A DNA stretch of 64,000 nt, taken from Marinomonas profundimaris (GTDB lineage: Bacteria; Pseudomonadota; Gammaproteobacteria; Pseudomonadales; Marinomonadaceae). Positions within the stretch are counted from its first letter, which is position 1. Each line of letters opens with the position of its first letter. The stretch spans positions 1-64,000 of the forward strand of contig NZ_AYOZ01000001.1 in NCBI RefSeq assembly GCF_000508165.1, in the 5' to 3' direction. The notes below the pieces were generated by a model, which was not told the origin of the DNA, did not search any database, and saw only the letters and a list, made by a program, of their open reading frames with translations. Shown here piece after piece: positions 1-11,025 of this stretch. The position numbers were made by a program, and so were the translations under genes.

Positions 1-17
1 AAGCTTATAATTAAGAG

Positions 18-50
18 AGCCCTGATAGCTATGCTGTCAGGGCTTTTTTA
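18..50 (+). terminator. Rho-independent terminator at window start
   Basis: Perfect 8-bp stem (AGCCCTGA at 18-25 with TCAGGGCT at 37-44) followed by a run of T. It probably ends a plus-strand gene lying to the left of the window. Confidence 0.8.
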
Positions 51-142
51 CGTCTATAAGAAGGGGGCTGAGAAAACGGCTCGGGGAAAGTGTCATTTTG
101 AGCCAAGCCCTTAAAAAATAGGCTCGTATTGTGTTTTTATCG

Positions 143-180
143 TAAAAAAGCCTTCTTTAGTTAGAGCTTTATTAAGGAAG
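143..180 (-). terminator. Possible terminator of the lysR gene
   Basis: On the minus strand an imperfect hairpin (CTTCCTTA with TAAAGAAG) is followed by GCTTTTTT. It overlaps the stop codon of the LysR gene. The stem has a mismatch, so this is tentative. Confidence 0.35.
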
Positions 181-1119
181 TGCTTTCGCTTCTTCGCATA
201 GCCATTTTTTCAAATATTGAATCCCTTCTTCATTTTTTCGACTTTCTTTGTAAGCTAGATAAAAATTATCACCCGTTTTAAATGCGCTGCACGGAAGTTT
301 TAAGAGTGCTGCTTCATCGGTTATTTCATTCATCATATAGTCGTTTACAAGCGCGATACCAAGTGAATGTTTTGCGGCTTCATACGCAAGCATCAAGTGG
401 CTAAATCGATGAAATTGTGTCGAGACAGGGAAAGGTTGTTTTAAATTTTTGAACCAGTGCTTCCAATCTTCTAAGTGACGATCATAGATGCTGTATGAGG
501 TGATGAGGGAGAACTGAGCTAACGGGCTGGGTATTGTGTTTAGCTTATTGGCGAGCTCTTTATCCGTTGTCGCGTTTAACCTACTTTTAATGATCTCAAG
601 ATAGGTATGACTGCATACTGGAAATAGTTCTTCTTCGTAGAGAGATTCAAATAAAAACCCTCTTTTTTCTTTTTCTACCGTGATAAAAAAGTCTGCGGTT
701 CGATCGGATAGATCTGGTGAGCCGTCACTCATTTCAATGCTGAGCTCTAAGTTAGGGTGTTGGCGCTTTAATTCAGGCAGTCTAGGGATTAGCCAGTAAA
801 CGGCAAACGAGCTGTAAACCGCTAACCTAATATGCGTTGTTTGCTCACCTTTAATTTTGTTGGTTGCTTGAGCTATTTGTAACAGTGAATGGCTGATCAC
901 ATCTAAATAGTGACGGCCCTCCTTGGTTAGTTCTAAGTGTCGGCCTTGCCTATAAAATAGACTCTCTCCAAGGTGGTTTTCAAGAATTTTGATTTGGTGG
1001 GATATTGCGCTTTGGCTTACATTTAGTTCATTGGCGGCTAACGAAAAACTATTCAGTCTTGCGACCGTTTCAAACACAGGTAGTGATTTTAGTGGAGGGA
1101 GCATTGTTTTGTTATCCAA
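172..1119 (-). CDS. LysR-family transcriptional regulator, GcvA-like
   Basis: A 315-residue LysR-type regulator. The winged helix-turn-helix lies at about residues 10-70 (LNSFSLAANELNVSQSAISH is the HTH) and is followed by a periplasmic-binding-protein-like effector domain from about 95 to 305. The N-terminus beginning LPPLKSLPVFETVARL and the overall length fit the GcvA subgroup. It is transcribed away from an EamA-type exporter, and the intergenic region holds a perfect 16-bp AT palindrome, so it probably regulates itself and that exporter. The effector cannot be read from the sequence. Confidence 0.85.
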   Translation of the reverse strand: MDNKTMLPPLKSLPVFETVARLNSFSLAANELNVSQSAISHQIKILENHLGESLFYRQGRHLELTKEGRHYLDVISHSLLQIAQATNKIKGEQTTHIRLAVYSSFAVYWLIPRLPELKRQHPNLELSIEMSDGSPDLSDRTADFFITVEKEKRGFLFESLYEEELFPVCSHTYLEIIKSRLNATTDKELANKLNTIPSPLAQFSLITSYSIYDRHLEDWKHWFKNLKQPFPVSTQFHRFSHLMLAYEAAKHSLGIALVNDYMMNEITDEAALLKLPCSAFKTGDNFYLAYKESRKNEEGIQYLKKWLCEEAKALP

Positions 1120-1129
1120 ATAACTAATA

Positions 1130-1145
1130 ATATATTTAAATATAT
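1130..1145. promoter_or_regulatory. Palindrome in divergent lysR/eamA promoter region
   Basis: Perfect 16-bp palindrome ATATATTTAAATATAT in the region between the two divergent starts. LysR regulators bind AT-rich dyads of the T-N11-A type, so this is a candidate operator. The low complexity leaves chance possible. Confidence 0.4.
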
Positions 1146-1211
1146 CATTTTATCTAATGTTTTAGTCGGATTACACTTTACAAAAATTGAATGTTTGTAA
1201 AGGGAGGTGAT

Positions 1212-2120
1212 ATGTCTGGCCGTACAGTAAGTAGTGCTATTTTAATTTTGGTGCTAGGTAGTTTTTTTGCGACCTTATGCGATGTGTTCATCAAACTTGC
1301 TGGTGTTGAGGTACCTATTTTTCAATTTACTTTATTTCGTGCTGTGTTTATGTGCATGATATTGATACCTATTGTGGCTTTTAGGCATTTTCGTCGACCT
1401 AGCTCAGCTGTTTTTTTAGGTTTGAAACTTCACTTTATTCGCGGGAATATATGGGTTTTGGCGGCGATTTTACTTGTCCTTTCTTTATCTGAATTGTCGT
1501 TGGCGACGGCAAATTCTGTGTTTTATACCGCCCCTATTTTTATCATGTTGTTTGGTGCTTTTTTCTACAAAGAGCGCTTAACCGTCGATGTTGTTCTGGC
1601 AACTTTTTTTGGGTTTATTGGTATTTTGGTTATTTTAAGGCCGACGGAAATTACCTTTGGAATGGTGAGTGCTATTTTATTTGCCGTGGTATTGGCGGCA
1701 AATAGTCTGTTGATAAAGAAGCTACCCCAAGAGCAAGATATGCTTTATGGATTATTGATTACTCAGCTCTGTGCGTTGCCATTGGCGATGGGGTTGACGT
1801 TGTGGGAAGGGGAGGTGTTTCAAGTTGAAATACTCGTATATTCTGTATTCTCTTCCATGTGTTCTATTTTATACAGTGTGTCGTGTTTGATTGGTTATCG
1901 ATATGTGGCATCAAGCAAAGTCACTAGTGCGGAATATTCTGGGCTGATCTTTGCTTTTTTGCTCGGATGGTGGGTGTTCGGAGAGACGCCAGATTTAGGT
2001 CTGTTTATTGGTTCTCTTTTTGTTATTACTCCTTTGCTCTATTTGAGTCATCGAGACATCAAAAGGCTTCGTAAGGAGCAGTTATTGTCGAGTACTCGTT
2101 CTAGCTTAGGGGCTGGCTAA
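1212..2120 (+). CDS. DMT-superfamily (EamA) transporter
   Basis: An inner-membrane protein of about 302 residues with ten hydrophobic segments in two repeated halves, the layout of EamA/RhaT drug-metabolite exporters. Substrate is not predictable. The ATG at 1212 is preferred over the one at 1191 because GGGAGGTGA lies just upstream of it. The gene is divergent from a LysR regulator, a common pairing for exporters. Its 3' end overlaps by 15 bases the convergent tetR gene at 2106, so the two transcripts collide tail to tail. Confidence 0.85.
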   Translation: MSGRTVSSAILILVLGSFFATLCDVFIKLAGVEVPIFQFTLFRAVFMCMILIPIVAFRHFRRPSSAVFLGLKLHFIRGNIWVLAAILLVLSLSELSLATANSVFYTAPIFIMLFGAFFYKERLTVDVVLATFFGFIGILVILRPTEITFGMVSAILFAVVLAANSLLIKKLPQEQDMLYGLLITQLCALPLAMGLTLWEGEVFQVEILVYSVFSSMCSILYSVSCLIGYRYVASSKVTSAEYSGLIFAFLLGWWVFGETPDLGLFIGSLFVITPLLYLSHRDIKRLRKEQLLSSTRSSLGAG

Positions 2121-2717
2121 ATCATTCAGACAAAGGTTTTTGATCATTTGATCTGTCATTTCTGATTGATCTGTCTGATCTAGGTATATCCCATCAATCA
2201 GTAGTCTTGCTAGTCCATGCAGACTTGCCCATGTTGTTTGTCCTATACGAAGCGGTGTATTGCTATTTGGTAATACACCACCTTGTTGCAGTTGCTCTAC
2301 CCAATTAACCCATGCTTTAAAGGTTTGTTTAGACGCTTCTTTTAATGAGTCTGTTGGCGTGCCTGCCTTCCAAATAGTACGGCCAAACATTAGATCGTAT
2401 ATTTCGCTGTGTGATCTTGCGTATTCTAAGTACATCAAAACATAACGTTCGAAACTTTCTCTTGATGCATTTTTTTGATGAGTTAGGCGTTTAAGATCTT
2501 TTTCTTGTTCTTTAAAACCTTGTTCTGCTAGAGAGCAAAGTAGGGTGTTTTTGTCTTTGAAGTGGTGATATGGCGCGGTTCGGGATACGCCAACGATATC
2601 TGCTAGTTTGCGCATACTTAGATTTTCTACGCCTTGCTCTTTGATGATTAAAGAGGCGGATTCAAGTAGAGATGTCGTGAGATCACCGTGGTGGTAGTGT
2701 TTTTTTAATGTTGTCAT
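2106..2717 (-). CDS. TetR-family transcriptional regulator, probable repressor of fadH
   Basis: About 203 residues from the ATG at 2717, giving a start MTTLKKHYHHGDL; the YHHGDL opening is typical of one large TetR subfamily. The HTH is at about residues 30-55 (MRKLADIVGVSRTAPYHHF), and the remainder is a helical ligand and dimer domain. A longer reading frame upstream would run through the operators, so I reject it. The gene is divergent from fadH with two perfect 13-bp dyads between them, which points to control of fadH and autoregulation. The ligand may be an acyl-CoA or an electrophile; this is inference. Confidence 0.85.
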   Translation of the reverse strand: MTTLKKHYHHGDLTTSLLESASLIIKEQGVENLSMRKLADIVGVSRTAPYHHFKDKNTLLCSLAEQGFKEQEKDLKRLTHQKNASRESFERYVLMYLEYARSHSEIYDLMFGRTIWKAGTPTDSLKEASKQTFKAWVNWVEQLQQGGVLPNSNTPLRIGQTTWASLHGLARLLIDGIYLDQTDQSEMTDQMIKNLCLNDLASP

Positions 2718-2739
2718 AGGGCAATTAGAGCCTTTCATC

Positions 2740-2752
2740 TTGACAATGTCAA
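2740..2752. promoter_or_regulatory. TetR operator candidate 1, includes the -35 of fadH
   Basis: Perfect dyad TTGACA-A-TGTCAA. Its left half is a consensus -35 hexamer and TATCTT lies 17 bases downstream at 2763-2768, so repressor binding would mask the plus-strand promoter. Confidence 0.7.
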
Positions 2753-2757
2753 AATGA

Positions 2758-4854
<2,097 letters not shown>

Positions 4855-4885
4855 TTCTCAAATCAGGTTTCGAGTATTGAATCAT

Positions 4886-4914
4886 AGCCCTGCAGTATTC
4901 ACTGTGGGGCTTTT
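4886..4914. terminator. Terminator between convergent fadH and the next gene
   Basis: AGCCC and GGGCT arms enclose a partly paired TGCAG/CTGTG segment, followed by five T. It overlaps the 3' end of the minus-strand gene at 4899. Confidence 0.6.
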
Positions 4915-5420
4915 TCGTTTGGCTCGCCTGTTTTTAGTAACTTCAGTAAATCTTCTCTTTCTATACTGCCTTTTTGAGCGAGATCTAGTTGATATTGGTA
5001 TTCGTTATTCCAATCCATGGTTCTAGGGACGATCAGAGATAGGTCATCTATGGCAGATTTCATTACTTTCAAATACGCCTGAATATTCTGTTCTTGGTTT
5101 ATTAGTATATTTTTTAATGCGGTGGCGCTGCTGTGCTTGAGGTACAGTTTTAGTACATCGTTTTGATTTTCAATGGCTTGTATTTTTGTTTCTTGTTGTG
5201 AGAGTGATTGTTGTAAGTTGGCGATCAGGTCGTCTTGATCGTTGAGTTTTGACGTGGTTTCTGGGTCTGCCTTGCTAGATTGTATAAGGAAGTAAGCAAT
5301 GCCTGATGAGGTCGTAATGCTAAGGATGAAGCATACTAGGCAGGCAACCAGCAATCCTTTGGCGCTTTTTTTTGGCGCTTCTTCGTTTGGCGCTTTTTCA
5401 TCGATATCTTTTGGTGACAT
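4899..5420 (-). CDS. Hypothetical single-pass membrane protein with coiled coil
   Basis: I do not recognise this 173-residue protein. A charged cytoplasmic N-terminus (residues 1-22, rich in Glu and Lys) is followed by one membrane segment at about 23-47 (LLVACLVCFILSITTSSGIA). A predicted coiled coil comes next (about 58-92, with many Gln and Leu), then a helical C-terminus. The layout suggests an inner-membrane protein with its coiled coil in the periplasm. It is monocistronic, convergent with fadH and divergent from iscR. No catalytic motif is visible. Confidence 0.65.
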   Translation of the reverse strand: MSPKDIDEKAPNEEAPKKSAKGLLVACLVCFILSITTSSGIAYFLIQSSKADPETTSKLNDQDDLIANLQQSLSQQETKIQAIENQNDVLKLYLKHSSATALKNILINQEQNIQAYLKVMKSAIDDLSLIVPRTMDWNNEYQYQLDLAQKGSIEREDLLKLLKTGEPNEKAPQ

Positions 5421-5633
5421 TGTATTCCCTCATATTTTTAACATGTCTCTCTTTATCAGTTTGCTGGTTTGTCGTGAAAGGACAAGTATTTTGACGGAAT
5501 TTTACAAATATTCTGAATTTCCTAGCGATTGTCGCCATTATTCTATTTTTATTATGTATTTGAAATCGCATTCTGCGGTTTAGTTTTTCCTTTGGTGCAC
5601 GTAAAATACGCCCTGATTATTTTGGTTAAGGTA
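5421..5633. other. Intergenic region upstream of the iscR promoter
   Basis: AT-rich non-coding stretch carrying the presumed promoter of the minus-strand membrane-protein gene. No repeat or RNA structure stands out. The IscR-controlled promoter occupies the rest of the gap. Confidence 0.5.
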
Positions 5634-5658
5634 ATAACCTACTAAAATAGTCGGGTAA
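5634..5658 (+). promoter_or_regulatory. IscR type-1 binding site, upstream copy
   Basis: The 25-bp sequence beginning ATAACCTACTAAAATAGTCG fits the known type-1 IscR consensus (ATASYYGACTRWWWYAGTCRRSTAT) with few mismatches. It directly abuts a second site, as in E. coli iscR. Confidence 0.8.
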
Positions 5659-5683
5659 ATACTTGATCAAAACAGTAGGTTTT
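5659..5683 (+). promoter_or_regulatory. IscR type-1 site, downstream copy, overlapping the iscR promoter
   Basis: The 25-bp sequence beginning ATACTTGATCAAAACAGTAG is a second type-1-like site. It contains a candidate -35 (TTGATC, 5663-5668); TACTAT at 5687-5692 is the matching -10 after 18 bases. [2Fe-2S]-IscR bound here should block the promoter, which gives feedback control of the operon. Confidence 0.75.
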
Positions 5684-5726
5684 GTGTACTATTTACCCTC
5701 ACAGAATAATCTAAATTGGATAGCTT

Positions 5727-6215
5727 ATGCGCCTGACAACAAAAGGTCGTTATGCGGTAACCGCCATGCTTGATTTGGCGTTGCATTCGGATCAAGGGCC
5801 AGTGTCTTTATCGGATATTTCGAATCGACAAGGAATCTCTCTGTCTTATCTTGAACAGTTGTTTTCTAAACTTCGGAAGAGGTTATTGGTAACCAGCGTA
5901 AGAGGCCCAGGTGGTGGTTATCGTCTGAGTCGTTCAAATGATGATATTTTTGTTGCACAAATAGTCGATGCCGTAAATGAATCCGTTGATGCTACAGGAT
6001 GCAAAGGGCGCAGTGATTGCCAAAGTGGTAACACCTGCCTCACTCATCATTTGTGGTGTGATTTAAGTGATCAAATACACGATTTTCTGAGCCAGATTAG
6101 TTTGGAGCAACTTGTGCACCGAAATGATGTTCGACAAGTGGCTGAGCGACAAAATTTTGAAAGCCGACAAAGTTGCTTTGACAGTGACAAAATACGCGCG
6201 GCGATTGTTGATTAA
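5727..6215 (+). CDS. iscR: Fe-S cluster-sensing regulator IscR
   Basis: Rrf2-family repressor/activator that senses Fe-S supply through a [2Fe-2S] cluster. It has 162 residues. The winged HTH is at the N-terminus ([19 protein letters not shown]). The ligands Cys92, Cys98, Cys104 and His107 are all present, at the same numbers as in E. coli IscR. It is the first gene of a SUF rather than an ISC operon, behind two adjacent type-1 sites. Holo-IscR should repress the operon, and cluster shortage or oxidative stress should raise it. Confidence 0.97.
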   Translation: MRLTTKGRYAVTAMLDLALHSDQGPVSLSDISNRQGISLSYLEQLFSKLRKRLLVTSVRGPGGGYRLSRSNDDIFVAQIVDAVNESVDATGCKGRSDCQSGNTCLTHHLWCDLSDQIHDFLSQISLEQLVHRNDVRQVAERQNFESRQSCFDSDKIRAAIVD

Positions 6216-6243
6216 GTAAAGAATAAATTAGTAGAACCTGATG

Positions 6244-6258
6244 CACTGATGTTCAGTG
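6244..6258 (+). other. Small hairpin between iscR and sufB
   Basis: Perfect 6-bp stem CACTGA-TGT-TCAGTG in the 73-base gap. It might protect the iscR part of the message or weaken read-through. The T-run after it is broken, so it is not a clear terminator. Confidence 0.4.
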
Positions 6259-6288
6259 TGTTTGTTCCTATAATGAGTGAGTTTTTAT

Positions 6289-7725
6289 ATGACTGAGCAG
6301 ATAGATAAGGCGCTGGCAAGGGAATACGAAGCCGGTTTTGTCTCTGATGTAGAATCAGAGACGTTTGAGCCTGGTTTGGATGAGAGTGTCATTCAACGTA
6401 TTTCTGAAATGAAAGGTGAACCTGAATGGATGCTCGAGTGGCGCCTAAGTGCATTTCGTGAATGGCTTGAAATGGAAGAGCCAGATTGGGCATTGGTCGA
6501 TTACCCGAAAATAGATTTTCAGGCGATTTCTTACTATTCAGCACCGAAAAGCATGAAGGACAAACCGAAGTCACTGGACGAAGTTGATCCTGAGTTATTG
6601 CGTACCTATGAAAAGCTTGGTATTCCCCTTATAGAGCAACAAATGCTAGCAGGCATTGCCGTTGATGCGGTCTTTGACTCTGTTTCTGTTGTAACGACTT
6701 TTCGCGATAAGCTAGAAGAGGCGGGCGTTATTTTTTGTCCGATTTCCGAAGCCATCAAAAAACACCCAGAGCTTGTGAAAAAGTATCTTGGAAGTGTTGT
6801 CGCTAAAAAAGACAACTACTACGCCGCTTTAAACTGCGCTGTATTTACCGATGGTTCTTTTGTCTATATTCCGAAAGGCACGCGTTGCCCAATGGAGTTG
6901 TCGACCTATTTCCGTATTAATGAGCAGAACACAGGCCAGTTTGAGCGTACGTTGATTATTGCTGATGAAGGCAGTCACGTAAGTTATTTGGAAGGCTGTA
7001 CTGCGCCACAGCGTGATGAAAATCAGCTGCACGCAGCGGTTGTTGAATTGGTTGCGATGGACAATGCTGAAATTAAATACTCGACCGTACAGAACTGGTA
7101 CCCAGGTGATGAGAACGGAAAAGGTGGTATTTATAACTTTGTGACGAAACGAGGCATTTGTCATACCAGCGCAAAAATTTCTTGGACTCAAGTTGAAACA
7201 GGGTCTGCTGTCACTTGGAAATACCCAAGTTGTATTTTGAAAGGTGATAATAGTGTTGGTGAGTTTTATTCTGTTGCACTTACTCGTGGGCGTCAACAGG
7301 CTGATACTGGCACTAAGATGATTCATATTGGTAAAAACACCAAGTCGACCATTATTGCTAAAGGTATTTCAGCGGGTAAAAGTAATGGCAGCTATCGTGG
7401 TCTTGTTCGTATGAACCCAGGTGCTGATGGCGCGCGTAATTTTACACAATGTGATTCGCTCTTAATCGGCGATCAATGTGGCGCACATACCTTCCCTTAT
7501 GTTGAAAGCCGTAACCCGTCCGCGATTATTGAGCACGAAGCAACGACATCTAAAGTCAGTGACGAACAGATGTTCTTGTGTCGTCAGCGAGGGCTGGATC
7601 CTGAAAAAGCCGTGTCCATGATTGTGAATGGCTTCTGTAAGGAAGTATTTAAAGAATTGCCAATGGAATTTGCCGTTGAAGCGGGCAAGTTACTAGAAAT
7701 AAGCCTTGAAGGCTCTGTAGGTTAA
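6289..7725 (+). CDS. sufB: Fe-S cluster scaffold subunit SufB
   Basis: Core subunit of the SufBC2D scaffold on which Fe-S clusters are built in the cytosol. The protein is about 478 residues from the ATG at 6289; a GTG at 6277 in the same frame is possible but lacks a better ribosome site. The beta-helix core ends with [20 protein letters not shown], and its first Cys corresponds to the essential Cys405 of E. coli SufB. It is followed by sufC, sufD, sufS and sufA in one close-packed operon. Confidence 0.97.
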   Translation: MTEQIDKALAREYEAGFVSDVESETFEPGLDESVIQRISEMKGEPEWMLEWRLSAFREWLEMEEPDWALVDYPKIDFQAISYYSAPKSMKDKPKSLDEVDPELLRTYEKLGIPLIEQQMLAGIAVDAVFDSVSVVTTFRDKLEEAGVIFCPISEAIKKHPELVKKYLGSVVAKKDNYYAALNCAVFTDGSFVYIPKGTRCPMELSTYFRINEQNTGQFERTLIIADEGSHVSYLEGCTAPQRDENQLHAAVVELVAMDNAEIKYSTVQNWYPGDENGKGGIYNFVTKRGICHTSAKISWTQVETGSAVTWKYPSCILKGDNSVGEFYSVALTRGRQQADTGTKMIHIGKNTKSTIIAKGISAGKSNGSYRGLVRMNPGADGARNFTQCDSLLIGDQCGAHTFPYVESRNPSAIIEHEATTSKVSDEQMFLCRQRGLDPEKAVSMIVNGFCKEVFKELPMEFAVEAGKLLEISLEGSVG

Positions 7726-7738
7726 GGAATTATTGAAC

Positions 7739-8524
7739 ATGTCGAACACCAAAAGTTTGTTGACGATCAAAGATTTACACGCAAGCGTAGAAGAAAAACA
7801 GATCATTAAAGGTTTAGATTTAGACATCAAGCCTGGTGAAGTACATGCAATTATGGGCCCTAACGGTGCTGGTAAAAGTACTTTAGGCTATGTTTTGTCG
7901 GGTCGCGACGGATACAGCGTAGAAAGCGGTAGTGTGACACTTAACGGTGAAGATCTACTGGAAATGGAAACAGAAGATCGTGCGCGTGCAGGGCTATTTC
8001 TTGCGTTTCAGTATCCCGTTGAAATTCCAGGTGTCAGTAATTTAGAGTTTCTGAAAGCCTCTGTTGATGCGCAACGCGAAGCGCGTGGTGAAGATGCAAT
8101 TAGCTCCGCTGATTTCTTGAAAGAAGCCAAAGCGGCTTGTAAACAAGTTAACTTGCCTGTGGCGTTTTTGAAGCGTGGCGTGAATGAAGGTTTTTCTGGC
8201 GGCGAGAAAAAACGCAACGAGTTAATGCAAATGCTGTTGCTTAAACCAAAGCTTTGCATACTTGATGAAACCGATTCGGGTCTGGATATTGATGCGTTGC
8301 AAGTGGTTGCCGAAGGCGTAAATAGTCAACGCTCTGCTGACCGTAGTTTTATTGTGGTGACGCATTATCAGCGCCTTTTAGATTACATTAAACCGGATTT
8401 TGTACATGTGTTATCTGACGGTAAAATCGTTAAAAGCGGTGATGCTTCCCTTGCGCTTGAGTTAGAAGCTCAAGGTTACGCTTGGTTGCAAAAAGAGCCA
8501 GCTGAAGACGAACTTGAGGGGTAA
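7739..8524 (+). CDS. sufC: Fe-S assembly ATPase SufC
   Basis: ABC-type ATPase that drives conformational change in SufBC2D. About 261 residues from the ATG at 7739, which has AAGGAA upstream; an in-frame TTG at 7733 is less likely. Walker A is GPNGAGKST, the signature is SGGEKKRNE, and Walker B with its catalytic Glu is LCILDETDSGLD. The signature and the ETDSGLD form are specific to SufC among ABC proteins. It ends three bases before sufD. Confidence 0.97.
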   Translation: MSNTKSLLTIKDLHASVEEKQIIKGLDLDIKPGEVHAIMGPNGAGKSTLGYVLSGRDGYSVESGSVTLNGEDLLEMETEDRARAGLFLAFQYPVEIPGVSNLEFLKASVDAQREARGEDAISSADFLKEAKAACKQVNLPVAFLKRGVNEGFSGGEKKRNELMQMLLLKPKLCILDETDSGLDIDALQVVAEGVNSQRSADRSFIVVTHYQRLLDYIKPDFVHVLSDGKIVKSGDASLALELEAQGYAWLQKEPAEDELEG

Positions 8525-8527
8525 TGC

Positions 8528-9787
8528 ATGAGTGAATGGTTAGAAAGCGCCATTACTCGAGCGCGCGGTATTAATGATTGGCTTGCACCTAAACGTGCCC
8601 ATGCTCTTGAGTTGTTATCAACAACCAAGTGGCCGACACGAAAAACAGAAGCATGGCGTTATACACCACTTCGTTCTGTTGAACGTTCGACGGCAAAAGT
8701 AATCAAGGATGTGGTGGCGTTATCTCCAGTGGATATTGCAGGTTTATCGGCCATCGAATTGGTTTTTGTGAACGGTAAATTTGATGCTTCGCAGCTGACG
8801 AAAATATTGCCTGAAGGCTTGTCTATTTCGCTTGGCCAAACCTTAGAAAATGCACAGCAAGCACAAGCATTGAACGCTTTTTCAACGATTAAACCTGAGC
8901 GTCATTTGTTTGGTTTGGTGAATGATGCACTGGCGCAAGATGTTGTCGTTGTTTCTGTTGCAGAGGGTGTTGAAATTGCTCAGCCAATTCGAATTAGCTC
9001 TCTATTGAGTCATGGCGCGGAATCTCATACTCGGGTGCAGGTGAGCTTAGCCGCAGGTTCTCGATTGGCGGTAATTGAAGATGTGCAAGCATCGGGCGAC
9101 AGTTTGAATACTGCGTTTGTAGAATACGATGTGGCGAGTAATGCCTATTTAGAGCATTACCGTTTTGCGCTTCAAACCGGTACAAATGTCGCTATCGGTG
9201 GCAGTCATTTTAACTTGCATGACCATGCAAAAATGCACAGTACGATCGTGGGTTTTGGTAGTGACTTGTCTCGCTTGGATACAGATATTATACACGCGGG
9301 TCAATTTGCGGATGCTAAGTTAAACGCCATGTATTTGCTGGATGGGAAAGAATTGTTCGACCTTCATGCAACGGTTGAACATGCGATGCCAAATGGCACC
9401 ACAGAAGAAAATGTTCGTTGCATCGTTGCGGACCGTGCGCGTGCTGTTTTCAATGGTCGTATTCATATTCATCGTGATGCTCAGAAAACGTTGGCGGAGC
9501 TAAACAACCGTAACCTGTTAATGTCAAACACAGCAGAAATTAATACCAAGCCTGAGCTAGAAATTTACGCAGATGATGTGAAATGTGCTCATGGTGCCAC
9601 TGTTGCACAGATTGATAAGCAAGCATTGTACTATTTGCAGACGCGTGGTGTGAGTCGTTCAAAAGCGCAAGTTATGCTCAACTTTGGCTTTATTAACGAG
9701 TTGATTGATTTAATGCCAAATGCGGCGTTAGCGGAGTGGATTCGTCCTATTATTCGTGAACGCTTTTCGCAAATGGAAGTGAAGTAA
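8528..9787 (+). CDS. sufD: Fe-S cluster scaffold subunit SufD
   Basis: Partner of SufB in the SufBC2D complex; needed for iron acquisition by the scaffold. The 419 residues include an N-terminal helical region (KWPTRKTEAWRYTPL is the family hallmark), a beta-helix, and a C-terminal CAHGATVAQIDKQALYYLQT segment that holds the conserved His used in cluster assembly. It starts three bases after sufC and ends eleven before sufS, so translational coupling is likely. Confidence 0.96.
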   Translation: MSEWLESAITRARGINDWLAPKRAHALELLSTTKWPTRKTEAWRYTPLRSVERSTAKVIKDVVALSPVDIAGLSAIELVFVNGKFDASQLTKILPEGLSISLGQTLENAQQAQALNAFSTIKPERHLFGLVNDALAQDVVVVSVAEGVEIAQPIRISSLLSHGAESHTRVQVSLAAGSRLAVIEDVQASGDSLNTAFVEYDVASNAYLEHYRFALQTGTNVAIGGSHFNLHDHAKMHSTIVGFGSDLSRLDTDIIHAGQFADAKLNAMYLLDGKELFDLHATVEHAMPNGTTEENVRCIVADRARAVFNGRIHIHRDAQKTLAELNNRNLLMSNTAEINTKPELEIYADDVKCAHGATVAQIDKQALYYLQTRGVSRSKAQVMLNFGFINELIDLMPNAALAEWIRPIIRERFSQMEVK

Positions 9788-9798
9788 GCGAGAATCGA

Positions 9799-11016
9799 AT
9801 GAGTTTTGATGTAGCGGCTATCCGTGAGCAATTTCCGATTTTAAAACGTGAAATTGATGGCAATCCATTGATTTATCTAGACAATGCGGCGACGACTCAG
9901 AAACCACAGTGCGTTATTGATGCATTAGTTGACTACTATACGACGTGCAATTCCAATGTGCATCGTGGTGCTCATCGCCTTGCGGATGAAGCAACTCGCC
10001 GTTTTGAGGCAGCACGAGACATCGTTAAAGACTTTATTAATGCGCCAAAGCGTGAAGAAGTTATTTGGACAACAGGCACGACAGAAGGCATCAATATCAT
10101 TGCAAATGGTTTGAGTTCTTTGTTGTCGCCAGGTGATGAAGTGATTGCCACAGAAATGGATCACCATGCGAACTTAGTCACTTGGCAGCAGGCGTGTAAG
10201 GCGTCTGGTGCAACACTAAGAACGATTCCTGTGACAGACGCTGGTGAGCTGGATCAAGACGCTTATGATGCCATGCTCAATAAAAACACCAAATTTGTCG
10301 CCTTTCCTCATGTGTCGAATGCGCTAGGTACCATTAATCCGGTGAAGGCAATGACGGCCAAAGCGAAACGGTTTGGTGCGTGGGTTTTAGTGGATGGTGC
10401 GCAGGGCGCTGCTCATGGTTGGGCAGATGTTCAAGATATCGGTTGTGATTTTTATGCTTTTTCTGGGCATAAAATTTATGGCCCGATGGGTATTGGTGCC
10501 CTTTGGGGCAAAGAGTCTGTGCTGGAAAATTGGCCAGTATGGCGTACCGGTGGCGAAATGATTTCCACGGTTACTCTTCAAGATGCCACTTGGAATGTGT
10601 TGCCGTATCGCTTTGAAGCAGGCACTCCGAATGTGGGTGATGCCATTGCGATGGGTGAAGCTATTCGCTGGTTTAGTGCGTTGGATCAAGTGGCGGTTGC
10701 TGCTCATGAAAAAGCCTTGTTGGATCATGCAACCAAATTGGCAGAAGCGTTTGAAGGTTTGACTATCATAGGAAATGCCAAAGAAAAAATTGGTGTTCTG
10801 AGCTTTGTGATGGATCATGGCCACCCTGCTGATATTGGTTTCTTGTTGGATCGACAGGGGATAGCTGTTCGTACGGGTGATCATTGTGCACAACCCTTAA
10901 TGGCGCGATTTAATGTACCCGGTACGGCGCGTGCTTCTTTCTCTATTTATAATACATTGGATGAGGTTGATGCCTTATTTGTCGCGCTGAAAAAAGTGCG
11001 AACCATGTTGGCTTAG
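9799..11016 (+). CDS. sufS: Cysteine desulfurase SufS
   Basis: PLP enzyme that takes sulfur from L-cysteine and passes it to SufE and SufB. The protein has 405 residues. The PLP lysine is Lys225 (FSGHKIYGPMGIG) and the persulfide Cys is Cys363 (RTGDHCAQPL), the group II pattern with a short active-site loop that needs a SufE partner. SufE is encoded about 1 kb downstream. A second desulfurase of group I type (12484-13638) lies in the same region. Confidence 0.97.
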   Translation: MSFDVAAIREQFPILKREIDGNPLIYLDNAATTQKPQCVIDALVDYYTTCNSNVHRGAHRLADEATRRFEAARDIVKDFINAPKREEVIWTTGTTEGINIIANGLSSLLSPGDEVIATEMDHHANLVTWQQACKASGATLRTIPVTDAGELDQDAYDAMLNKNTKFVAFPHVSNALGTINPVKAMTAKAKRFGAWVLVDGAQGAAHGWADVQDIGCDFYAFSGHKIYGPMGIGALWGKESVLENWPVWRTGGEMISTVTLQDATWNVLPYRFEAGTPNVGDAIAMGEAIRWFSALDQVAVAAHEKALLDHATKLAEAFEGLTIIGNAKEKIGVLSFVMDHGHPADIGFLLDRQGIAVRTGDHCAQPLMARFNVPGTARASFSIYNTLDEVDALFVALKKVRTMLA

Positions 11017-11025
11017 GAGGTTTCA

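Noticed and set aside
6829..7326. Minus-strand open frame of 165 codons inside sufB
   Set aside because: Antisense shadow of sufB; no ribosome site and no family motif.
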